From Pseudomonas psychrophila (GTDB lineage: Bacteria; Pseudomonadota; Gammaproteobacteria; Pseudomonadales; Pseudomonadaceae), in the NCBI RefSeq assembly GCF_001043005.1, contig NZ_JYKZ01000016.1:1-64000 (forward strand): 64,000 nt of DNA. The letters run 5' to 3'. A model generated the notes under the pieces. The model was not told where the DNA came from. It did not search any database and worked only from the letters and a program-made list of their open reading frames with translations. Below are positions 42,575 through 50,941 of this stretch, one piece after another. Numbering within the stretch: position 1 is the first letter of the stretch; every line of letters starts with the position of its first letter. The position numbers were made by a program, and so were the translations under genes.

Positions 42575-45076
42575 TTAGAGGCTGCGAGCAACCTGGACCT
42601 TCTCGAACACTTCGATCTTGTCACCGACTTTAACGTCGTTGTAGCTCTTGACGCCGATACCGCATTCCATGCCGGCACGCACTTCGGACATGTCATCTTT
42701 AAAGCGACGCAGGGATTCCAGCTCGCCTTCGTAGATAACGATGTCTTCACGCAATACGCGGATTGGACGGTTACGGTGAACAACACCTTCAAGCACCATG
42801 CAACCTGCAACCGCGCCGAATTTAGGCGAACGGAACACGTCACGGACTTCAGCAATACCCAGGATATTCTCCCGAACGTCGCTGCCAAGCATGCCGGTAA
42901 GGGCTTTCTTGACGTCTTCGATGATGTCGTAGATGACGTTGTAGTAACGCATGTCCAGGCCTTCCTGCTCGACAATCTTGCGAGCGCCAGCATCGGCACG
43001 CACGTTGAAGCCAAACAGTACAGCGTTGGAGGCCAGTGCCAGGTTAGCGTCGCTCTCGGTGATACCACCGACACCGCCGCCTACTACGCGCACTTGCACT
43101 TCGTCATTACCCAGGCCGCTCAACGCGCCCTGCAGAGCTTCCAACGAACCACGGACGTCAGATTTGAGGACGATGTTAAGCGTCTTCTTCTCTTCCTGGC
43201 CCATGTTCTCGAAGATGTTTTCCAGCTTGCCTGCGTGAGCACGCGCCAGTTTCACTTCGCGGAACTTGCCTTGACGGAACAGGGCAACTTCACGTGCCTT
43301 CTTCTCGTCAGTCATTACGCTCATCTCGTCGCCAGCATCTGGCGTTCCGTCCAGGCCGAGAATCTCGACAGGGATGGATGGACCGGCTTCCTTGATAGGC
43401 TTGCCGTTCTCATCGAGCATGGCACGGATGCGACCGTAGTTGGAGCCAACCAGAACCATGTCGCCTTGGCGCAGGGTACCGTCTTGAACCAGCACAGTTG
43501 CAACAGGGCCACGGCCTTTGTCCAGACGGGACTCAACAACTACGCCACGGCCGGGAGCCGATGGAGTGGCCTTGAGTTCCAGAACTTCAGCTTGCAGCAA
43601 TACGGCTTCGAGCAATTCGTCAACGCCGGTACCCATTTTCGCCGAGACCGAAACAAACGGAGTGTCACCACCCCACTCTTCCGAGGTCACGCCGTGAACG
43701 GACAATTCGCTGCGGATGCGATCGAGATCAGCACCTGGCTTGTCGATTTTGTTCACTGCAACAACCAGAGGCACGCCAGCTGCTTTCGCATGCTGAACAG
43801 CTTCGATGGTTTGCGGCATTACGCCGTCGTCTGCAGCCACAACCAGAATCACGATGTCAGTCGCCTTGGCACCACGTGCACGCATTGCGGTAAACGCAGC
43901 GTGACCCGGGGTATCGAGGAAAGTGACCATGCCGCGTTCGGTTTCAACGTGGTACGCACCGATGTGCTGAGTAATGCCACCGGCTTCGCCAGCAGCTACC
44001 TTGGCACGACGGATGTAGTCGAGCAGGGAAGTTTTACCGTGGTCAACGTGGCCCATTACGGTCACAACCGGAGCACGGGAGAACGACTCGCCTTCGAATT
44101 TCAGGGACTCGGCCAGGGAATCTTCCAGGGCGTTGTCGCTTACCAGAGTCACTTTGTGGCCCAGTTCTTCAGCAACCAGTTGAGCAGTTTCCTGATCAAG
44201 TACCTGGTTGATGGTCGCTGGAGTACCCAGCTTGAACATGAACTTGATGACTTCGGCAGCCTTGACCGACATCTGTGCAGCCAAATCGCCGACAGTGATG
44301 GTCTCGCCAATCTGCACGTCACGAACTACAGGGCCGGTTGGGCTCTGGAAACCGTGAGCGTTACGCTTCTTCAGCTTGCCCTTGCCACGACCACCGCGAC
44401 GGAAGCTGTCGCTTTCTTCGTCGGAAGTGCGTGGAGCAACACGTGGAGTCGGTGCTTTTTCTTTAACCGAGGCACGATGCGGAGCGTTTTTACGATCGCC
44501 GTCACCACTACCGCGACGATTGTTATCGTCAGCACGTGGCTTGTCCGGGCGACGCTGTTCGTCACGCTTGCGTGCATCAGCAGCTGGTGCAGGTGCTGCT
44601 GCCGGTGCAGTTTGCACGGGTGCAGGTGCCGCAACAGCTGGAGCTTGCGCAGGAGTAGATGCAGGCTGACGGCGCGCTTCTTCTTCGGCGCGACGCTTGG
44701 ACTCTTCTTCAGCCTTTTGACGTGCGGCACTTTCTACTGCACGACGTTCATCCATCTCACGTTTACGCTCGGCTTCGATTTCTTCCGGGCTTTGCTGTAC
44801 GAAGACTTTCTTCTTGCGTACTTCAACGCTAATGCTTTTGCTGCCAGCAACACGAAGGGTACTGGTGGTTTTACGCTGCAAAGTGATCTTGCGCGGTTCT
44901 TCCACTTTAGCCTTGTGGCTGCTTTTCAGGTGAGTCAGCAGAGCTTGCTTCTCACTGTCGGTCACATTCTGCTCGGCGGCGTTGTGCGGCAGACCTGCCT
45001 CACGCATCTGCTGCAACAGGCGCTCAACCGGTGTTTTGACCTCATCGGCCAGTTGTTTCACCGTGACTTGCGTCAT
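42575..45076 (-). CDS. infB: Translation initiation factor IF-2
   Basis: GTPase that places initiator tRNA on the 30S subunit. The 833 residues start with an IF2_N domain (VKQLADEVKTPVERLL), followed by a charged Lys/Glu/Arg- and Ala/Pro-rich linker to about 270, a second IF2_N, then the G domain with GHVDHGKT near 340, DTPGHAAF and NKIDKPGAD, and domains II-IV. An internal start giving a shorter isoform is known in E. coli but cannot be assigned here. Follows nusA after 27 bases. Confidence 0.98.
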   Translation of the reverse strand: MTQVTVKQLADEVKTPVERLLQQMREAGLPHNAAEQNVTDSEKQALLTHLKSSHKAKVEEPRKITLQRKTTSTLRVAGSKSISVEVRKKKVFVQQSPEEIEAERKREMDERRAVESAARQKAEEESKRRAEEEARRQPASTPAQAPAVAAPAPVQTAPAAAPAPAADARKRDEQRRPDKPRADDNNRRGSGDGDRKNAPHRASVKEKAPTPRVAPRTSDEESDSFRRGGRGKGKLKKRNAHGFQSPTGPVVRDVQIGETITVGDLAAQMSVKAAEVIKFMFKLGTPATINQVLDQETAQLVAEELGHKVTLVSDNALEDSLAESLKFEGESFSRAPVVTVMGHVDHGKTSLLDYIRRAKVAAGEAGGITQHIGAYHVETERGMVTFLDTPGHAAFTAMRARGAKATDIVILVVAADDGVMPQTIEAVQHAKAAGVPLVVAVNKIDKPGADLDRIRSELSVHGVTSEEWGGDTPFVSVSAKMGTGVDELLEAVLLQAEVLELKATPSAPGRGVVVESRLDKGRGPVATVLVQDGTLRQGDMVLVGSNYGRIRAMLDENGKPIKEAGPSIPVEILGLDGTPDAGDEMSVMTDEKKAREVALFRQGKFREVKLARAHAGKLENIFENMGQEEKKTLNIVLKSDVRGSLEALQGALSGLGNDEVQVRVVGGGVGGITESDANLALASNAVLFGFNVRADAGARKIVEQEGLDMRYYNVIYDIIEDVKKALTGMLGSDVRENILGIAEVRDVFRSPKFGAVAGCMVLEGVVHRNRPIRVLREDIVIYEGELESLRRFKDDMSEVRAGMECGIGVKSYNDVKVGDKIEVFEKVQVARSL

Positions 45077-45103
45077 GCATTTCTCTCCTCAGGCCGCGCC
45101 TAA

Positions 45104-46585
45104 TTACTCGAACCAATGGGCTCGGGCGGCCATGATCAACTTGCCGGCACGATCATCGTCAATGCCGTCGATGTCGAGCAGGTCGTCAATAGACTGCTCG
45201 GCCAGGTCTTCGCGGGTAATTACGCCGCGCACCGCCAGTTCCATCGCCAAATCCTTGTCCATACCCTCAAGCGAGAGCAGGTCTTCGGCCGGATGGGCGT
45301 CTGCCAGCTTTTCCTCAGTAGCGATGGCTTTAGTCAACAGTCGATCCTTGGCCCGAGCGCGAAGCTCGTTGACGGTATCTTCGTCAAAGCCATCGATGTT
45401 GAGCATTTCTTCCACCGGTACGTAGGCAATCTCTTCCAGGCTAGTAAAGCCTTCATCTACCAGTACCTGCGCCAGGTCTTCATCAACTTCCAGCTCTTCG
45501 ATGAAGTTGCGCAGGATATCGCCGGTTTCTGCTTGCTGCTTAGCCTGGATGTCCGATTCGGTCATCACGTTCAAGGTCCAGCCGGTCAACTGGCTGGCCA
45601 GACGTACGTTCTGACCGCCGCGACCAATCGCCTGGGCCAGATTGTCTGCGCCAACGGCGATGTCCATTGCATGGGCATCTTCGTCGACGATAATTGCCGC
45701 CACTTCAGCTGGCGACATTGCGTTGATCACGAACTGCGCCGGGTTGTCATCCCAAAGGACGATATCCACTCGCTCTCCGCCCAATTCGCCGGACACTGCC
45801 TGGACACGCGAACCGCGCATACCAATGCAGGCACCTTGCGGATCAATGCGTTTGTCTTTGGAGCGAACGGCTATTTTAGCGCGAGATCCAGGATCGCGGG
45901 AGGCCGCCATCACTTCGATCAGGCCTTCGGAGATCTCTGGCACTTCAATGCGGAACAACTCGATCAGCATTTCTGGCGCGGTACGCGACAGAATCAGCTG
46001 AGGGCCGCGGTTCTCAGTGCGGATTTCTTTGAGCAGCGCGCGAAGGCGTACGCCAACACGGAAAGTCTCACGGGAAATGATGTCTTCACGGGCCAGCAAC
46101 GCTTCAGCGTTATTGCCCAGATCAACGATCACATTGTCACGTGTCACTTTTTTAACGGTGCCCGAAATGATCTCGCCCAGACGCTCGCGATAAGCATCGA
46201 CTACTTGAGCACGCTCGGCTTCGCGGACTTTTTGCACAATGACCTGTTTGGCCGTTTGTGCAGCAATCCGACCGAATTCGATAGAATCGATCTTTTCTTC
46301 GATAATATCGCCGGCTACAGCGCCTGGCTGTTTCGCCTGGGCCTGGTCAACCGCCAACTCGTATGCTGGATCATCCAGATCTTCGTCTTCGACCACAGTC
46401 CAGCGACGGAAAGTCTCATAGTTACCGGTGTGGCGATTGATCTCCACACGCAGTTCGACTTCGTCCTCAAAACGCTTTTTGGTCGCGGTGGCCAGAGCCA
46501 GCTCCAGCGCTTCAAAAATAACGTTTGCCGGTACGCCCTTTTCATTGGACACCGACTCAACAACCAGCAGTACTTCTTTGCTCAT
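45104..46585 (-). CDS. nusA: Transcription termination/antitermination factor NusA
   Basis: RNA polymerase-associated factor for pausing, termination and rRNA antitermination. The 493 residues hold the N-terminal polymerase-binding domain, S1 (ISGTVKKVTRDNVIVDLG), two KH domains (with IGMRGSRVQAV and AIGRGGQNVRLA) and two C-terminal acidic repeats (EDLAQVLVDEGFTSLEEIA, REDLAEQSIDDLLDI). I start at ATG 46585 with GAGG seven bases upstream. Confidence 0.98.
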   Translation of the reverse strand: MSKEVLLVVESVSNEKGVPANVIFEALELALATATKKRFEDEVELRVEINRHTGNYETFRRWTVVEDEDLDDPAYELAVDQAQAKQPGAVAGDIIEEKIDSIEFGRIAAQTAKQVIVQKVREAERAQVVDAYRERLGEIISGTVKKVTRDNVIVDLGNNAEALLAREDIISRETFRVGVRLRALLKEIRTENRGPQLILSRTAPEMLIELFRIEVPEISEGLIEVMAASRDPGSRAKIAVRSKDKRIDPQGACIGMRGSRVQAVSGELGGERVDIVLWDDNPAQFVINAMSPAEVAAIIVDEDAHAMDIAVGADNLAQAIGRGGQNVRLASQLTGWTLNVMTESDIQAKQQAETGDILRNFIEELEVDEDLAQVLVDEGFTSLEEIAYVPVEEMLNIDGFDEDTVNELRARAKDRLLTKAIATEEKLADAHPAEDLLSLEGMDKDLAMELAVRGVITREDLAEQSIDDLLDIDGIDDDRAGKLIMAARAHWFE

Positions 46586-46632
46586 CGTACGCCTCGCCTT
46601 TCGCAAGCCATTGGATCCGCGGGATCCGCGTC

Positions 46633-47091
46633 TCAGTCAAAACTGGGAATAATGTTGGCCTTGTCGATCATATCGATCGGCAACAGGAATTCATGGTCTT
46701 CAACCTGCACCACAATGTCCTGCTCCTCTACGCCGCGCAGAAGGCCCTGAAAGTTGCGTCGCCCTTCGAAAGGCGAGCGCAGCTTGATCCTCACTTGCTC
46801 ACCGGCAAATTTCGCAAACTGCTCAATGGTGAACAGTGGGCGTTCCATGCCAGGAGAAGAAACTTCAAGGGTGTATTCAACAGCGATAGGATCTTCGACA
46901 TCCAGAACGCCGCTGATCTGACGACTGACAATTGCGCAGTCATCCACCAATACGCCGCCTTCCTTGTCGATATACACACGCAACATTGAATGGCGGCCTT
47001 GAGCCGAAAATTCAATACCCCAGCATTCATAGCCAAGGGCCACGATCACCGGGGCCAACAAGTCCTGCAACTGTTCTAGCTTGCTCGACAC
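46633..47091 (-). CDS. rimP: Ribosome maturation factor RimP
   Basis: Binds 30S precursors and aids assembly with S12. The 152-residue, two-domain protein shows the family sequences LRVYIDKEGGVLVDDC and EVSSPGMERPLF. First protein-coding gene of rimP-nusA-infB, preceded by two terminator-like hairpins and tRNA-fMet. Confidence 0.96.
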   Translation of the reverse strand: MSSKLEQLQDLLAPVIVALGYECWGIEFSAQGRHSMLRVYIDKEGGVLVDDCAIVSRQISGVLDVEDPIAVEYTLEVSSPGMERPLFTIEQFAKFAGEQVRIKLRSPFEGRRNFQGLLRGVEEQDIVVQVEDHEFLLPIDMIDKANIIPSFD

Positions 47092-47132
47092 CTGAACCCC
47101 CTAGTGCATGTTTGTGCATGCTGTGCAAAATG

Positions 47133-47154
47133 AAAAAATGGGCGAAGCGCCCAT
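47133..47154 (-). terminator. Terminator-like hairpin in the rimP leader
   Basis: On the minus strand a perfect stem ATGGGCG/CGCCCAT with a three-base loop is followed by six T. It lies about 42 bases before the rimP start and so could terminate tRNA read-through or act as a leader attenuator. Confidence 0.75.
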
Positions 47155-47200
47155 CTCTGAAACGTCGTTGAATACCGACGCTATAAAGTGTCCAGTTAAC

Positions 47201-47222
47201 AAAAAGCCCCTAATAAGGGGCT
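47201..47222 (-). terminator. tRNA-fMet terminator
   Basis: Minus-strand stem AGCCCC/GGGGCT with a six-base loop and five T, 11 bases past the tRNA 3' end. Confidence 0.9.
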
Positions 47223-47232
47223 CCGCTAAAAC

Positions 47233-47309
<77 letters not shown>

Positions 47310-47372
47310 ACAAAGCTGGAGCGGAAGTATACGGTTGATCCTTTTCAGGGTCAATCCAACCTTCCACATACA

Positions 47373-47393
47373 AGAAAGCCCGCTACTGCGGGC
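47373..47393 (-). terminator. tRNA-Leu terminator
   Basis: Minus-strand stem GCCCGC/GCGGGC with a four-base loop, followed by a T-rich TTTCTTG tract, 13 bases past the tRNA. Confidence 0.8.
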
Positions 47394-47405
47394 ATTCTTG
47401 ATAAT

Positions 47406-47491
47406 TGGTACCGAGAAGGGGACTCGAACCCCTACACCCTATGGGCACAACCACCTCAAGGTTGCGTGTCTACCAATTCCACCACCTCGGC
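47406..47491 (-). tRNA. tRNA-Leu (GAG)
   Basis: An 86-base class II tRNA with encoded CCA. The acceptor GCCGAGG pairs with the 3' CTTCTCGGT region; the anticodon arm CAACC-TTGAGGT-GGTTG gives anticodon GAG; the long variable arm (TGCCCATAGGGTG type) is as expected for leucine tRNAs. It lies between secG and tRNA-fMet. Confidence 0.94.
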
Positions 47492-47519
47492 AATACTACA
47501 TTACATCATGAAACCCGTT

Positions 47520-47903
47520 TTACTTTTGCTCTTGAGCTGGAGGTACGTCAGTCGCAGGAGTTGCCGACTTTTGCTCTTGAAGCACCGGAACATCATCTGA
47601 AGCCGGCTTTTGCACTGGAACTTCCAACACCGCTGGATTTGGCAAACCTACTTGAGTCAGCTGTTCAGCTTTCTCTTTAGCAAAGTAACCTAACCCTAAG
47701 CTGGTTATGAAAAAACCTGCGGCAAGTATAGCAGTAAACTTACTAAGAAAGGTAGAGGAACCTTGGCTTCCGAACACAGTATTTGATGCACCTGCGCCAA
47801 AAGATGCTCCAGCATCCGCTCCCTTACCCTGTTGCAGCAAAACCAGGGCAATTACACCCAATGCTGTCAGCAGATGAAACACAGTTACGACGTTATCCAG
47901 CAT
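47520..47903 (-). CDS. secG: Preprotein translocase subunit SecG
   Basis: Auxiliary subunit of the SecYEG channel. The 127 residues have two membrane segments (about 4-22 and 54-74) with the conserved VLLQQGKGADAGASFGAG between them. The C-terminal tail (about 90-127) is a Pro/Gln/Lys/Ala-rich variable stretch with a repeated Q-E-Q-K motif. It starts two bases after tpiA. Confidence 0.96.
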   Translation of the reverse strand: MLDNVVTVFHLLTALGVIALVLLQQGKGADAGASFGAGASNTVFGSQGSSTFLSKFTAILAAGFFITSLGLGYFAKEKAEQLTQVGLPNPAVLEVPVQKPASDDVPVLQEQKSATPATDVPPAQEQK

Positions 47904-47905
47904 TT

Positions 47906-48661
47906 TCAGTTTCCTGCGGCACGAATGATCGCACCGAACTCATCTGCATTCAGGGAAGCCCCGCCAATGAGTCCCCCATCGATATCCGGCATGCTGAACA
48001 GTTCGACCGCATTGGCCGCCTTCACGCTGCCGCCGTATAGAAGTCGCACACCTTGTGCCACTTCAGAATTCTTTTGCGCCAGTTGTGCGCGAATGGCCGC
48101 ATGCACATCTTGCGCCTGCTGTGGTGATGCGGTCAGTCCGGTGCCAATGGCCCAAACCGGCTCGTATGCAATCACAGCATTTACAAAAGCATCAATGCCA
48201 AACTCGTCAATCACGACATCCAGCTGACGCCCTACCACTTCAAGCGTTTGCCCCGCTTCGCGCTGCTCCAGGGTTTCCCCTATGCACAACACTGGCGTCA
48301 AGCCAGAGGCTTGAGCCGCTGCAAACTTGCGATTGAGCGTCTCGTCCTGCTCACCCAGAATCAGGCGACGTTCGGAGTGACCCACAAGCACCAGTTTGCA
48401 ACCTGCGTCTACTAACTGGCTCGATGAAATCTCGCCAGTCAGTGCGCCCTGCCCCGACTCCACTGCAGCATCCTGGGCACCGACCGAAATCGCTGCGCCT
48501 TGCAAGCCATTGATCACTCGATCAATAAACAGCTGAGGCGGGAATACTGCAACATCAACATCGTTCGGCAAGACCAGACCACGCAGACCGTCGATCAGCT
48601 CAGCGACGCTGGCGCGGGTACCGTGCATCTTCCAGTTACCAGCTACCATAGTGCGACGCAT
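47906..48661 (-). CDS. tpiA: Triosephosphate isomerase
   Basis: Interconverts dihydroxyacetone phosphate and glyceraldehyde-3-phosphate. The 251-residue TIM barrel shows GNWKMHG at the start, the catalytic His in VGHSERR and catalytic Glu in AYEPVWAIGTG. Clustered with glmM and secG as usual in Pseudomonas. Confidence 0.97.
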   Translation of the reverse strand: MRRTMVAGNWKMHGTRASVAELIDGLRGLVLPNDVDVAVFPPQLFIDRVINGLQGAAISVGAQDAAVESGQGALTGEISSSQLVDAGCKLVLVGHSERRLILGEQDETLNRKFAAAQASGLTPVLCIGETLEQREAGQTLEVVGRQLDVVIDEFGIDAFVNAVIAYEPVWAIGTGLTASPQQAQDVHAAIRAQLAQKNSEVAQGVRLLYGGSVKAANAVELFSMPDIDGGLIGGASLNADEFGAIIRAAGN

Positions 48662-48727
48662 GCTTTACCTCGTCGGTCAAAGTGGGCGCAGATGTTACCC
48701 AACCACATCCGCGCTGGCAAGCCGAAT

Positions 48728-50065
48728 TCAGGCACAAACTTCACTTACCAGTTTTGCAAGCTCATCGGCGTAGCCGCGAACCATGTTTTCGTCGTCACCT
48801 TCGACCATTACGCGCACCAAAGGCTCTGTTCCCGACTTGCGCAGCAGCACGCGACCACGACCATTCATGGCCTCGGTCACACGCGCACAGGCTTCTTTGA
48901 CGGCCGGATGCTCGACAGGATTCACACCGCCTGCAAAACGTACGTTCACCAGAATCTGCGGACACTTACGCAATGCCTGGCGCGACTGAGCCAGACTTTC
49001 ATCACGACGACGCAAAGACAGAAGCACTTGAAGCGCAGCGATGATCGCATCGCCGGTCGTGGTGTGCTGGAAGCAGACGATGTGTCCGGAGTTCTCGCCA
49101 CCCACCAGCCAATCGCGTTCTTGGAGGCCTGCGATGACGTAACGGTCCCCCACGTTGGCACGCACAAACGGAATGCCCAGGTCAGCCAGCGCCAGTTCAA
49201 GCCCAAGGTTGCTCATCAGCGTACCGACGACGCCACCTTGCAACTTGCCACGCTCGTGCAAATCACGGGCGATGATGAACAGCAGCTCATCGCCATCGAC
49301 GACGGCACCGGTATGATCGACCATAAGAACCCGATCACCATCGCCATCAAAAGCGATACCCAGGTCCGCACCTTCAGCCACAACGGCAGCCTGCAACTGG
49401 CCCATATGGGTCGAGCCGCAGTTTTCGTTGATGTTCAGGCCATCAGGCTGAGCCGAGAGCACGATGACTTGCGCACCCAGCTCCTTGAAAACACTAGGCG
49501 CAACCTTGTAGGTCGCACCGTGAGCGCAGTCGAGAACGATCTTGAGGCCGCTGAAGTTGGTGCTGCTAGGCACACTGCTTTTGCAGAACTCGATATAGCG
49601 ACCCGGAGCATCATTGATACGAGACACTTTCCCCAGCTTGTCAGACTCGACAACTGTCATGGGTGCGTCCAGCAACTCTTCAATCATCAATTCAACATCA
49701 TCAGGGAGCTTGGTGCCGTCCCCGGAAAAGAACTTGATGCCGTTATCGTCATGAGGATTGTGTGACGCACTGATCACGATGCCTGCTTCGGCATGGAAGG
49801 TGCGCGTCAGGTAGGCAATAGCCGGCGTGGGCATAGGGCCCAGCAGCATCACATCAGCCCCGGCAGCAGACAAACCCGCCTCAAGTGCGGACTCGAACAT
49901 GTAGCCCGATATACGAGTGTCCTTGCCTACCAGGATCCGGCAAGCACCCTTGCTACGAAACGCCATGCCCGCCGCCCAACCCAACTTGAGCATAAAGTCA
50001 GGGGTAATCGGGTAAACGCCGACCCGACCACGAATACCGTCGGTGCCAAAATACTTCTTTGTCAT
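48728..50065 (-). CDS. glmM: Phosphoglucosamine mutase
   Basis: Converts glucosamine-6-phosphate to glucosamine-1-phosphate for UDP-GlcNAc, the precursor of peptidoglycan and lipid A. The 445 residues include the phosphorylated Ser101 in ISASHNPHDDNG, the metal site DGDGDR, and the sugar-binding GGENSGH. It begins 16 bases after folP. Confidence 0.97.
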   Translation of the reverse strand: MTKKYFGTDGIRGRVGVYPITPDFMLKLGWAAGMAFRSKGACRILVGKDTRISGYMFESALEAGLSAAGADVMLLGPMPTPAIAYLTRTFHAEAGIVISASHNPHDDNGIKFFSGDGTKLPDDVELMIEELLDAPMTVVESDKLGKVSRINDAPGRYIEFCKSSVPSSTNFSGLKIVLDCAHGATYKVAPSVFKELGAQVIVLSAQPDGLNINENCGSTHMGQLQAAVVAEGADLGIAFDGDGDRVLMVDHTGAVVDGDELLFIIARDLHERGKLQGGVVGTLMSNLGLELALADLGIPFVRANVGDRYVIAGLQERDWLVGGENSGHIVCFQHTTTGDAIIAALQVLLSLRRRDESLAQSRQALRKCPQILVNVRFAGGVNPVEHPAVKEACARVTEAMNGRGRVLLRKSGTEPLVRVMVEGDDENMVRGYADELAKLVSEVCA

Positions 50066-50081
50066 AAGTGCTCCATCATTC

Positions 50082-50933
50082 TTAGTCGGCGGAATCTACC
50101 GCTGCGATCATCCGTACCACATCAACTGTTTCGGCAACATCGTGGACTCGTAAAATACGCGCCCCTTTGGTCATCGCCAAAGCTGCAAGCGCCAGACTGC
50201 CATATAGACGCTCTGCAACCGGCCGGTTCAGTGTTTGCCCGACCATACTTTTACGTGACACGCCCACCAGCAACGGTCGCCCCAGTGCATGCAGGGCCTC
50301 CATATGCTTGAACAGGCTCAAGTTGTGCTGCAATGTTTTTGCAAAGCCAAACCCCGGGTCCAGCACGATGCGCTCAGGCCCAATGCCGCCTATTGCACAC
50401 CGGGCCATGCTATCGACCAGGAACGCCGAAACCTCGCCTACCAAGTCATCGTAATGAGGATTGTCCTGCATATCGCCCGGCTCACCGAGCATGTGCATCA
50501 GGCACACCGGCAAACCAGTAGCCGCAGCCGCCTGCAAGGCGCCTTCACGGCGCAGCGAGCGCACATCATTGATGAGGCCCGCCCCGAGGCGCGCAACCTC
50601 TGTCATGACTATTGGCGCGGAGGTATCGACCGAAATAATGACATCCAGTTCCCGACTTATGCGTTCGACAACAGGAGCAACCCGATCGAGCTCTTCCTGG
50701 GGCGAAACCACAGGCGCTCCCGGACGTGTTGACTCACCGCCAACATCAATCAGGGTTGCACCGGCCAGAACCATCGCCTGCGCATGACGCACAGCTGCAT
50801 CCAGAGCAGCAAAGCGGCCGCCGTCGGAAAAGGAATCAGGGGTAACATTGAGAATGCCCATAACATGCGTACGGGCCAAATCAAGAACCCGGTTGCCGCA
50901 AGGCAACCGGGTTGAGGACTGAACAGAAGTCAT
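50082..50933 (-). CDS. folP: Dihydropteroate synthase
   Basis: Condenses p-aminobenzoate with the pterin pyrophosphate made by FolK; target of sulfonamides. The 283-residue TIM barrel has both signatures: MGILNVTPDSFSDGG and VGGESTRPGA. It starts eight bases after ftsH and precedes glmM, the standard ftsH-folP-glmM order. Confidence 0.97.
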   Translation of the reverse strand: MTSVQSSTRLPCGNRVLDLARTHVMGILNVTPDSFSDGGRFAALDAAVRHAQAMVLAGATLIDVGGESTRPGAPVVSPQEELDRVAPVVERISRELDVIISVDTSAPIVMTEVARLGAGLINDVRSLRREGALQAAAATGLPVCLMHMLGEPGDMQDNPHYDDLVGEVSAFLVDSMARCAIGGIGPERIVLDPGFGFAKTLQHNLSLFKHMEALHALGRPLLVGVSRKSMVGQTLNRPVAERLYGSLALAALAMTKGARILRVHDVAETVDVVRMIAAVDSAD

Positions 50934-50941
50934 TTCAAGCC

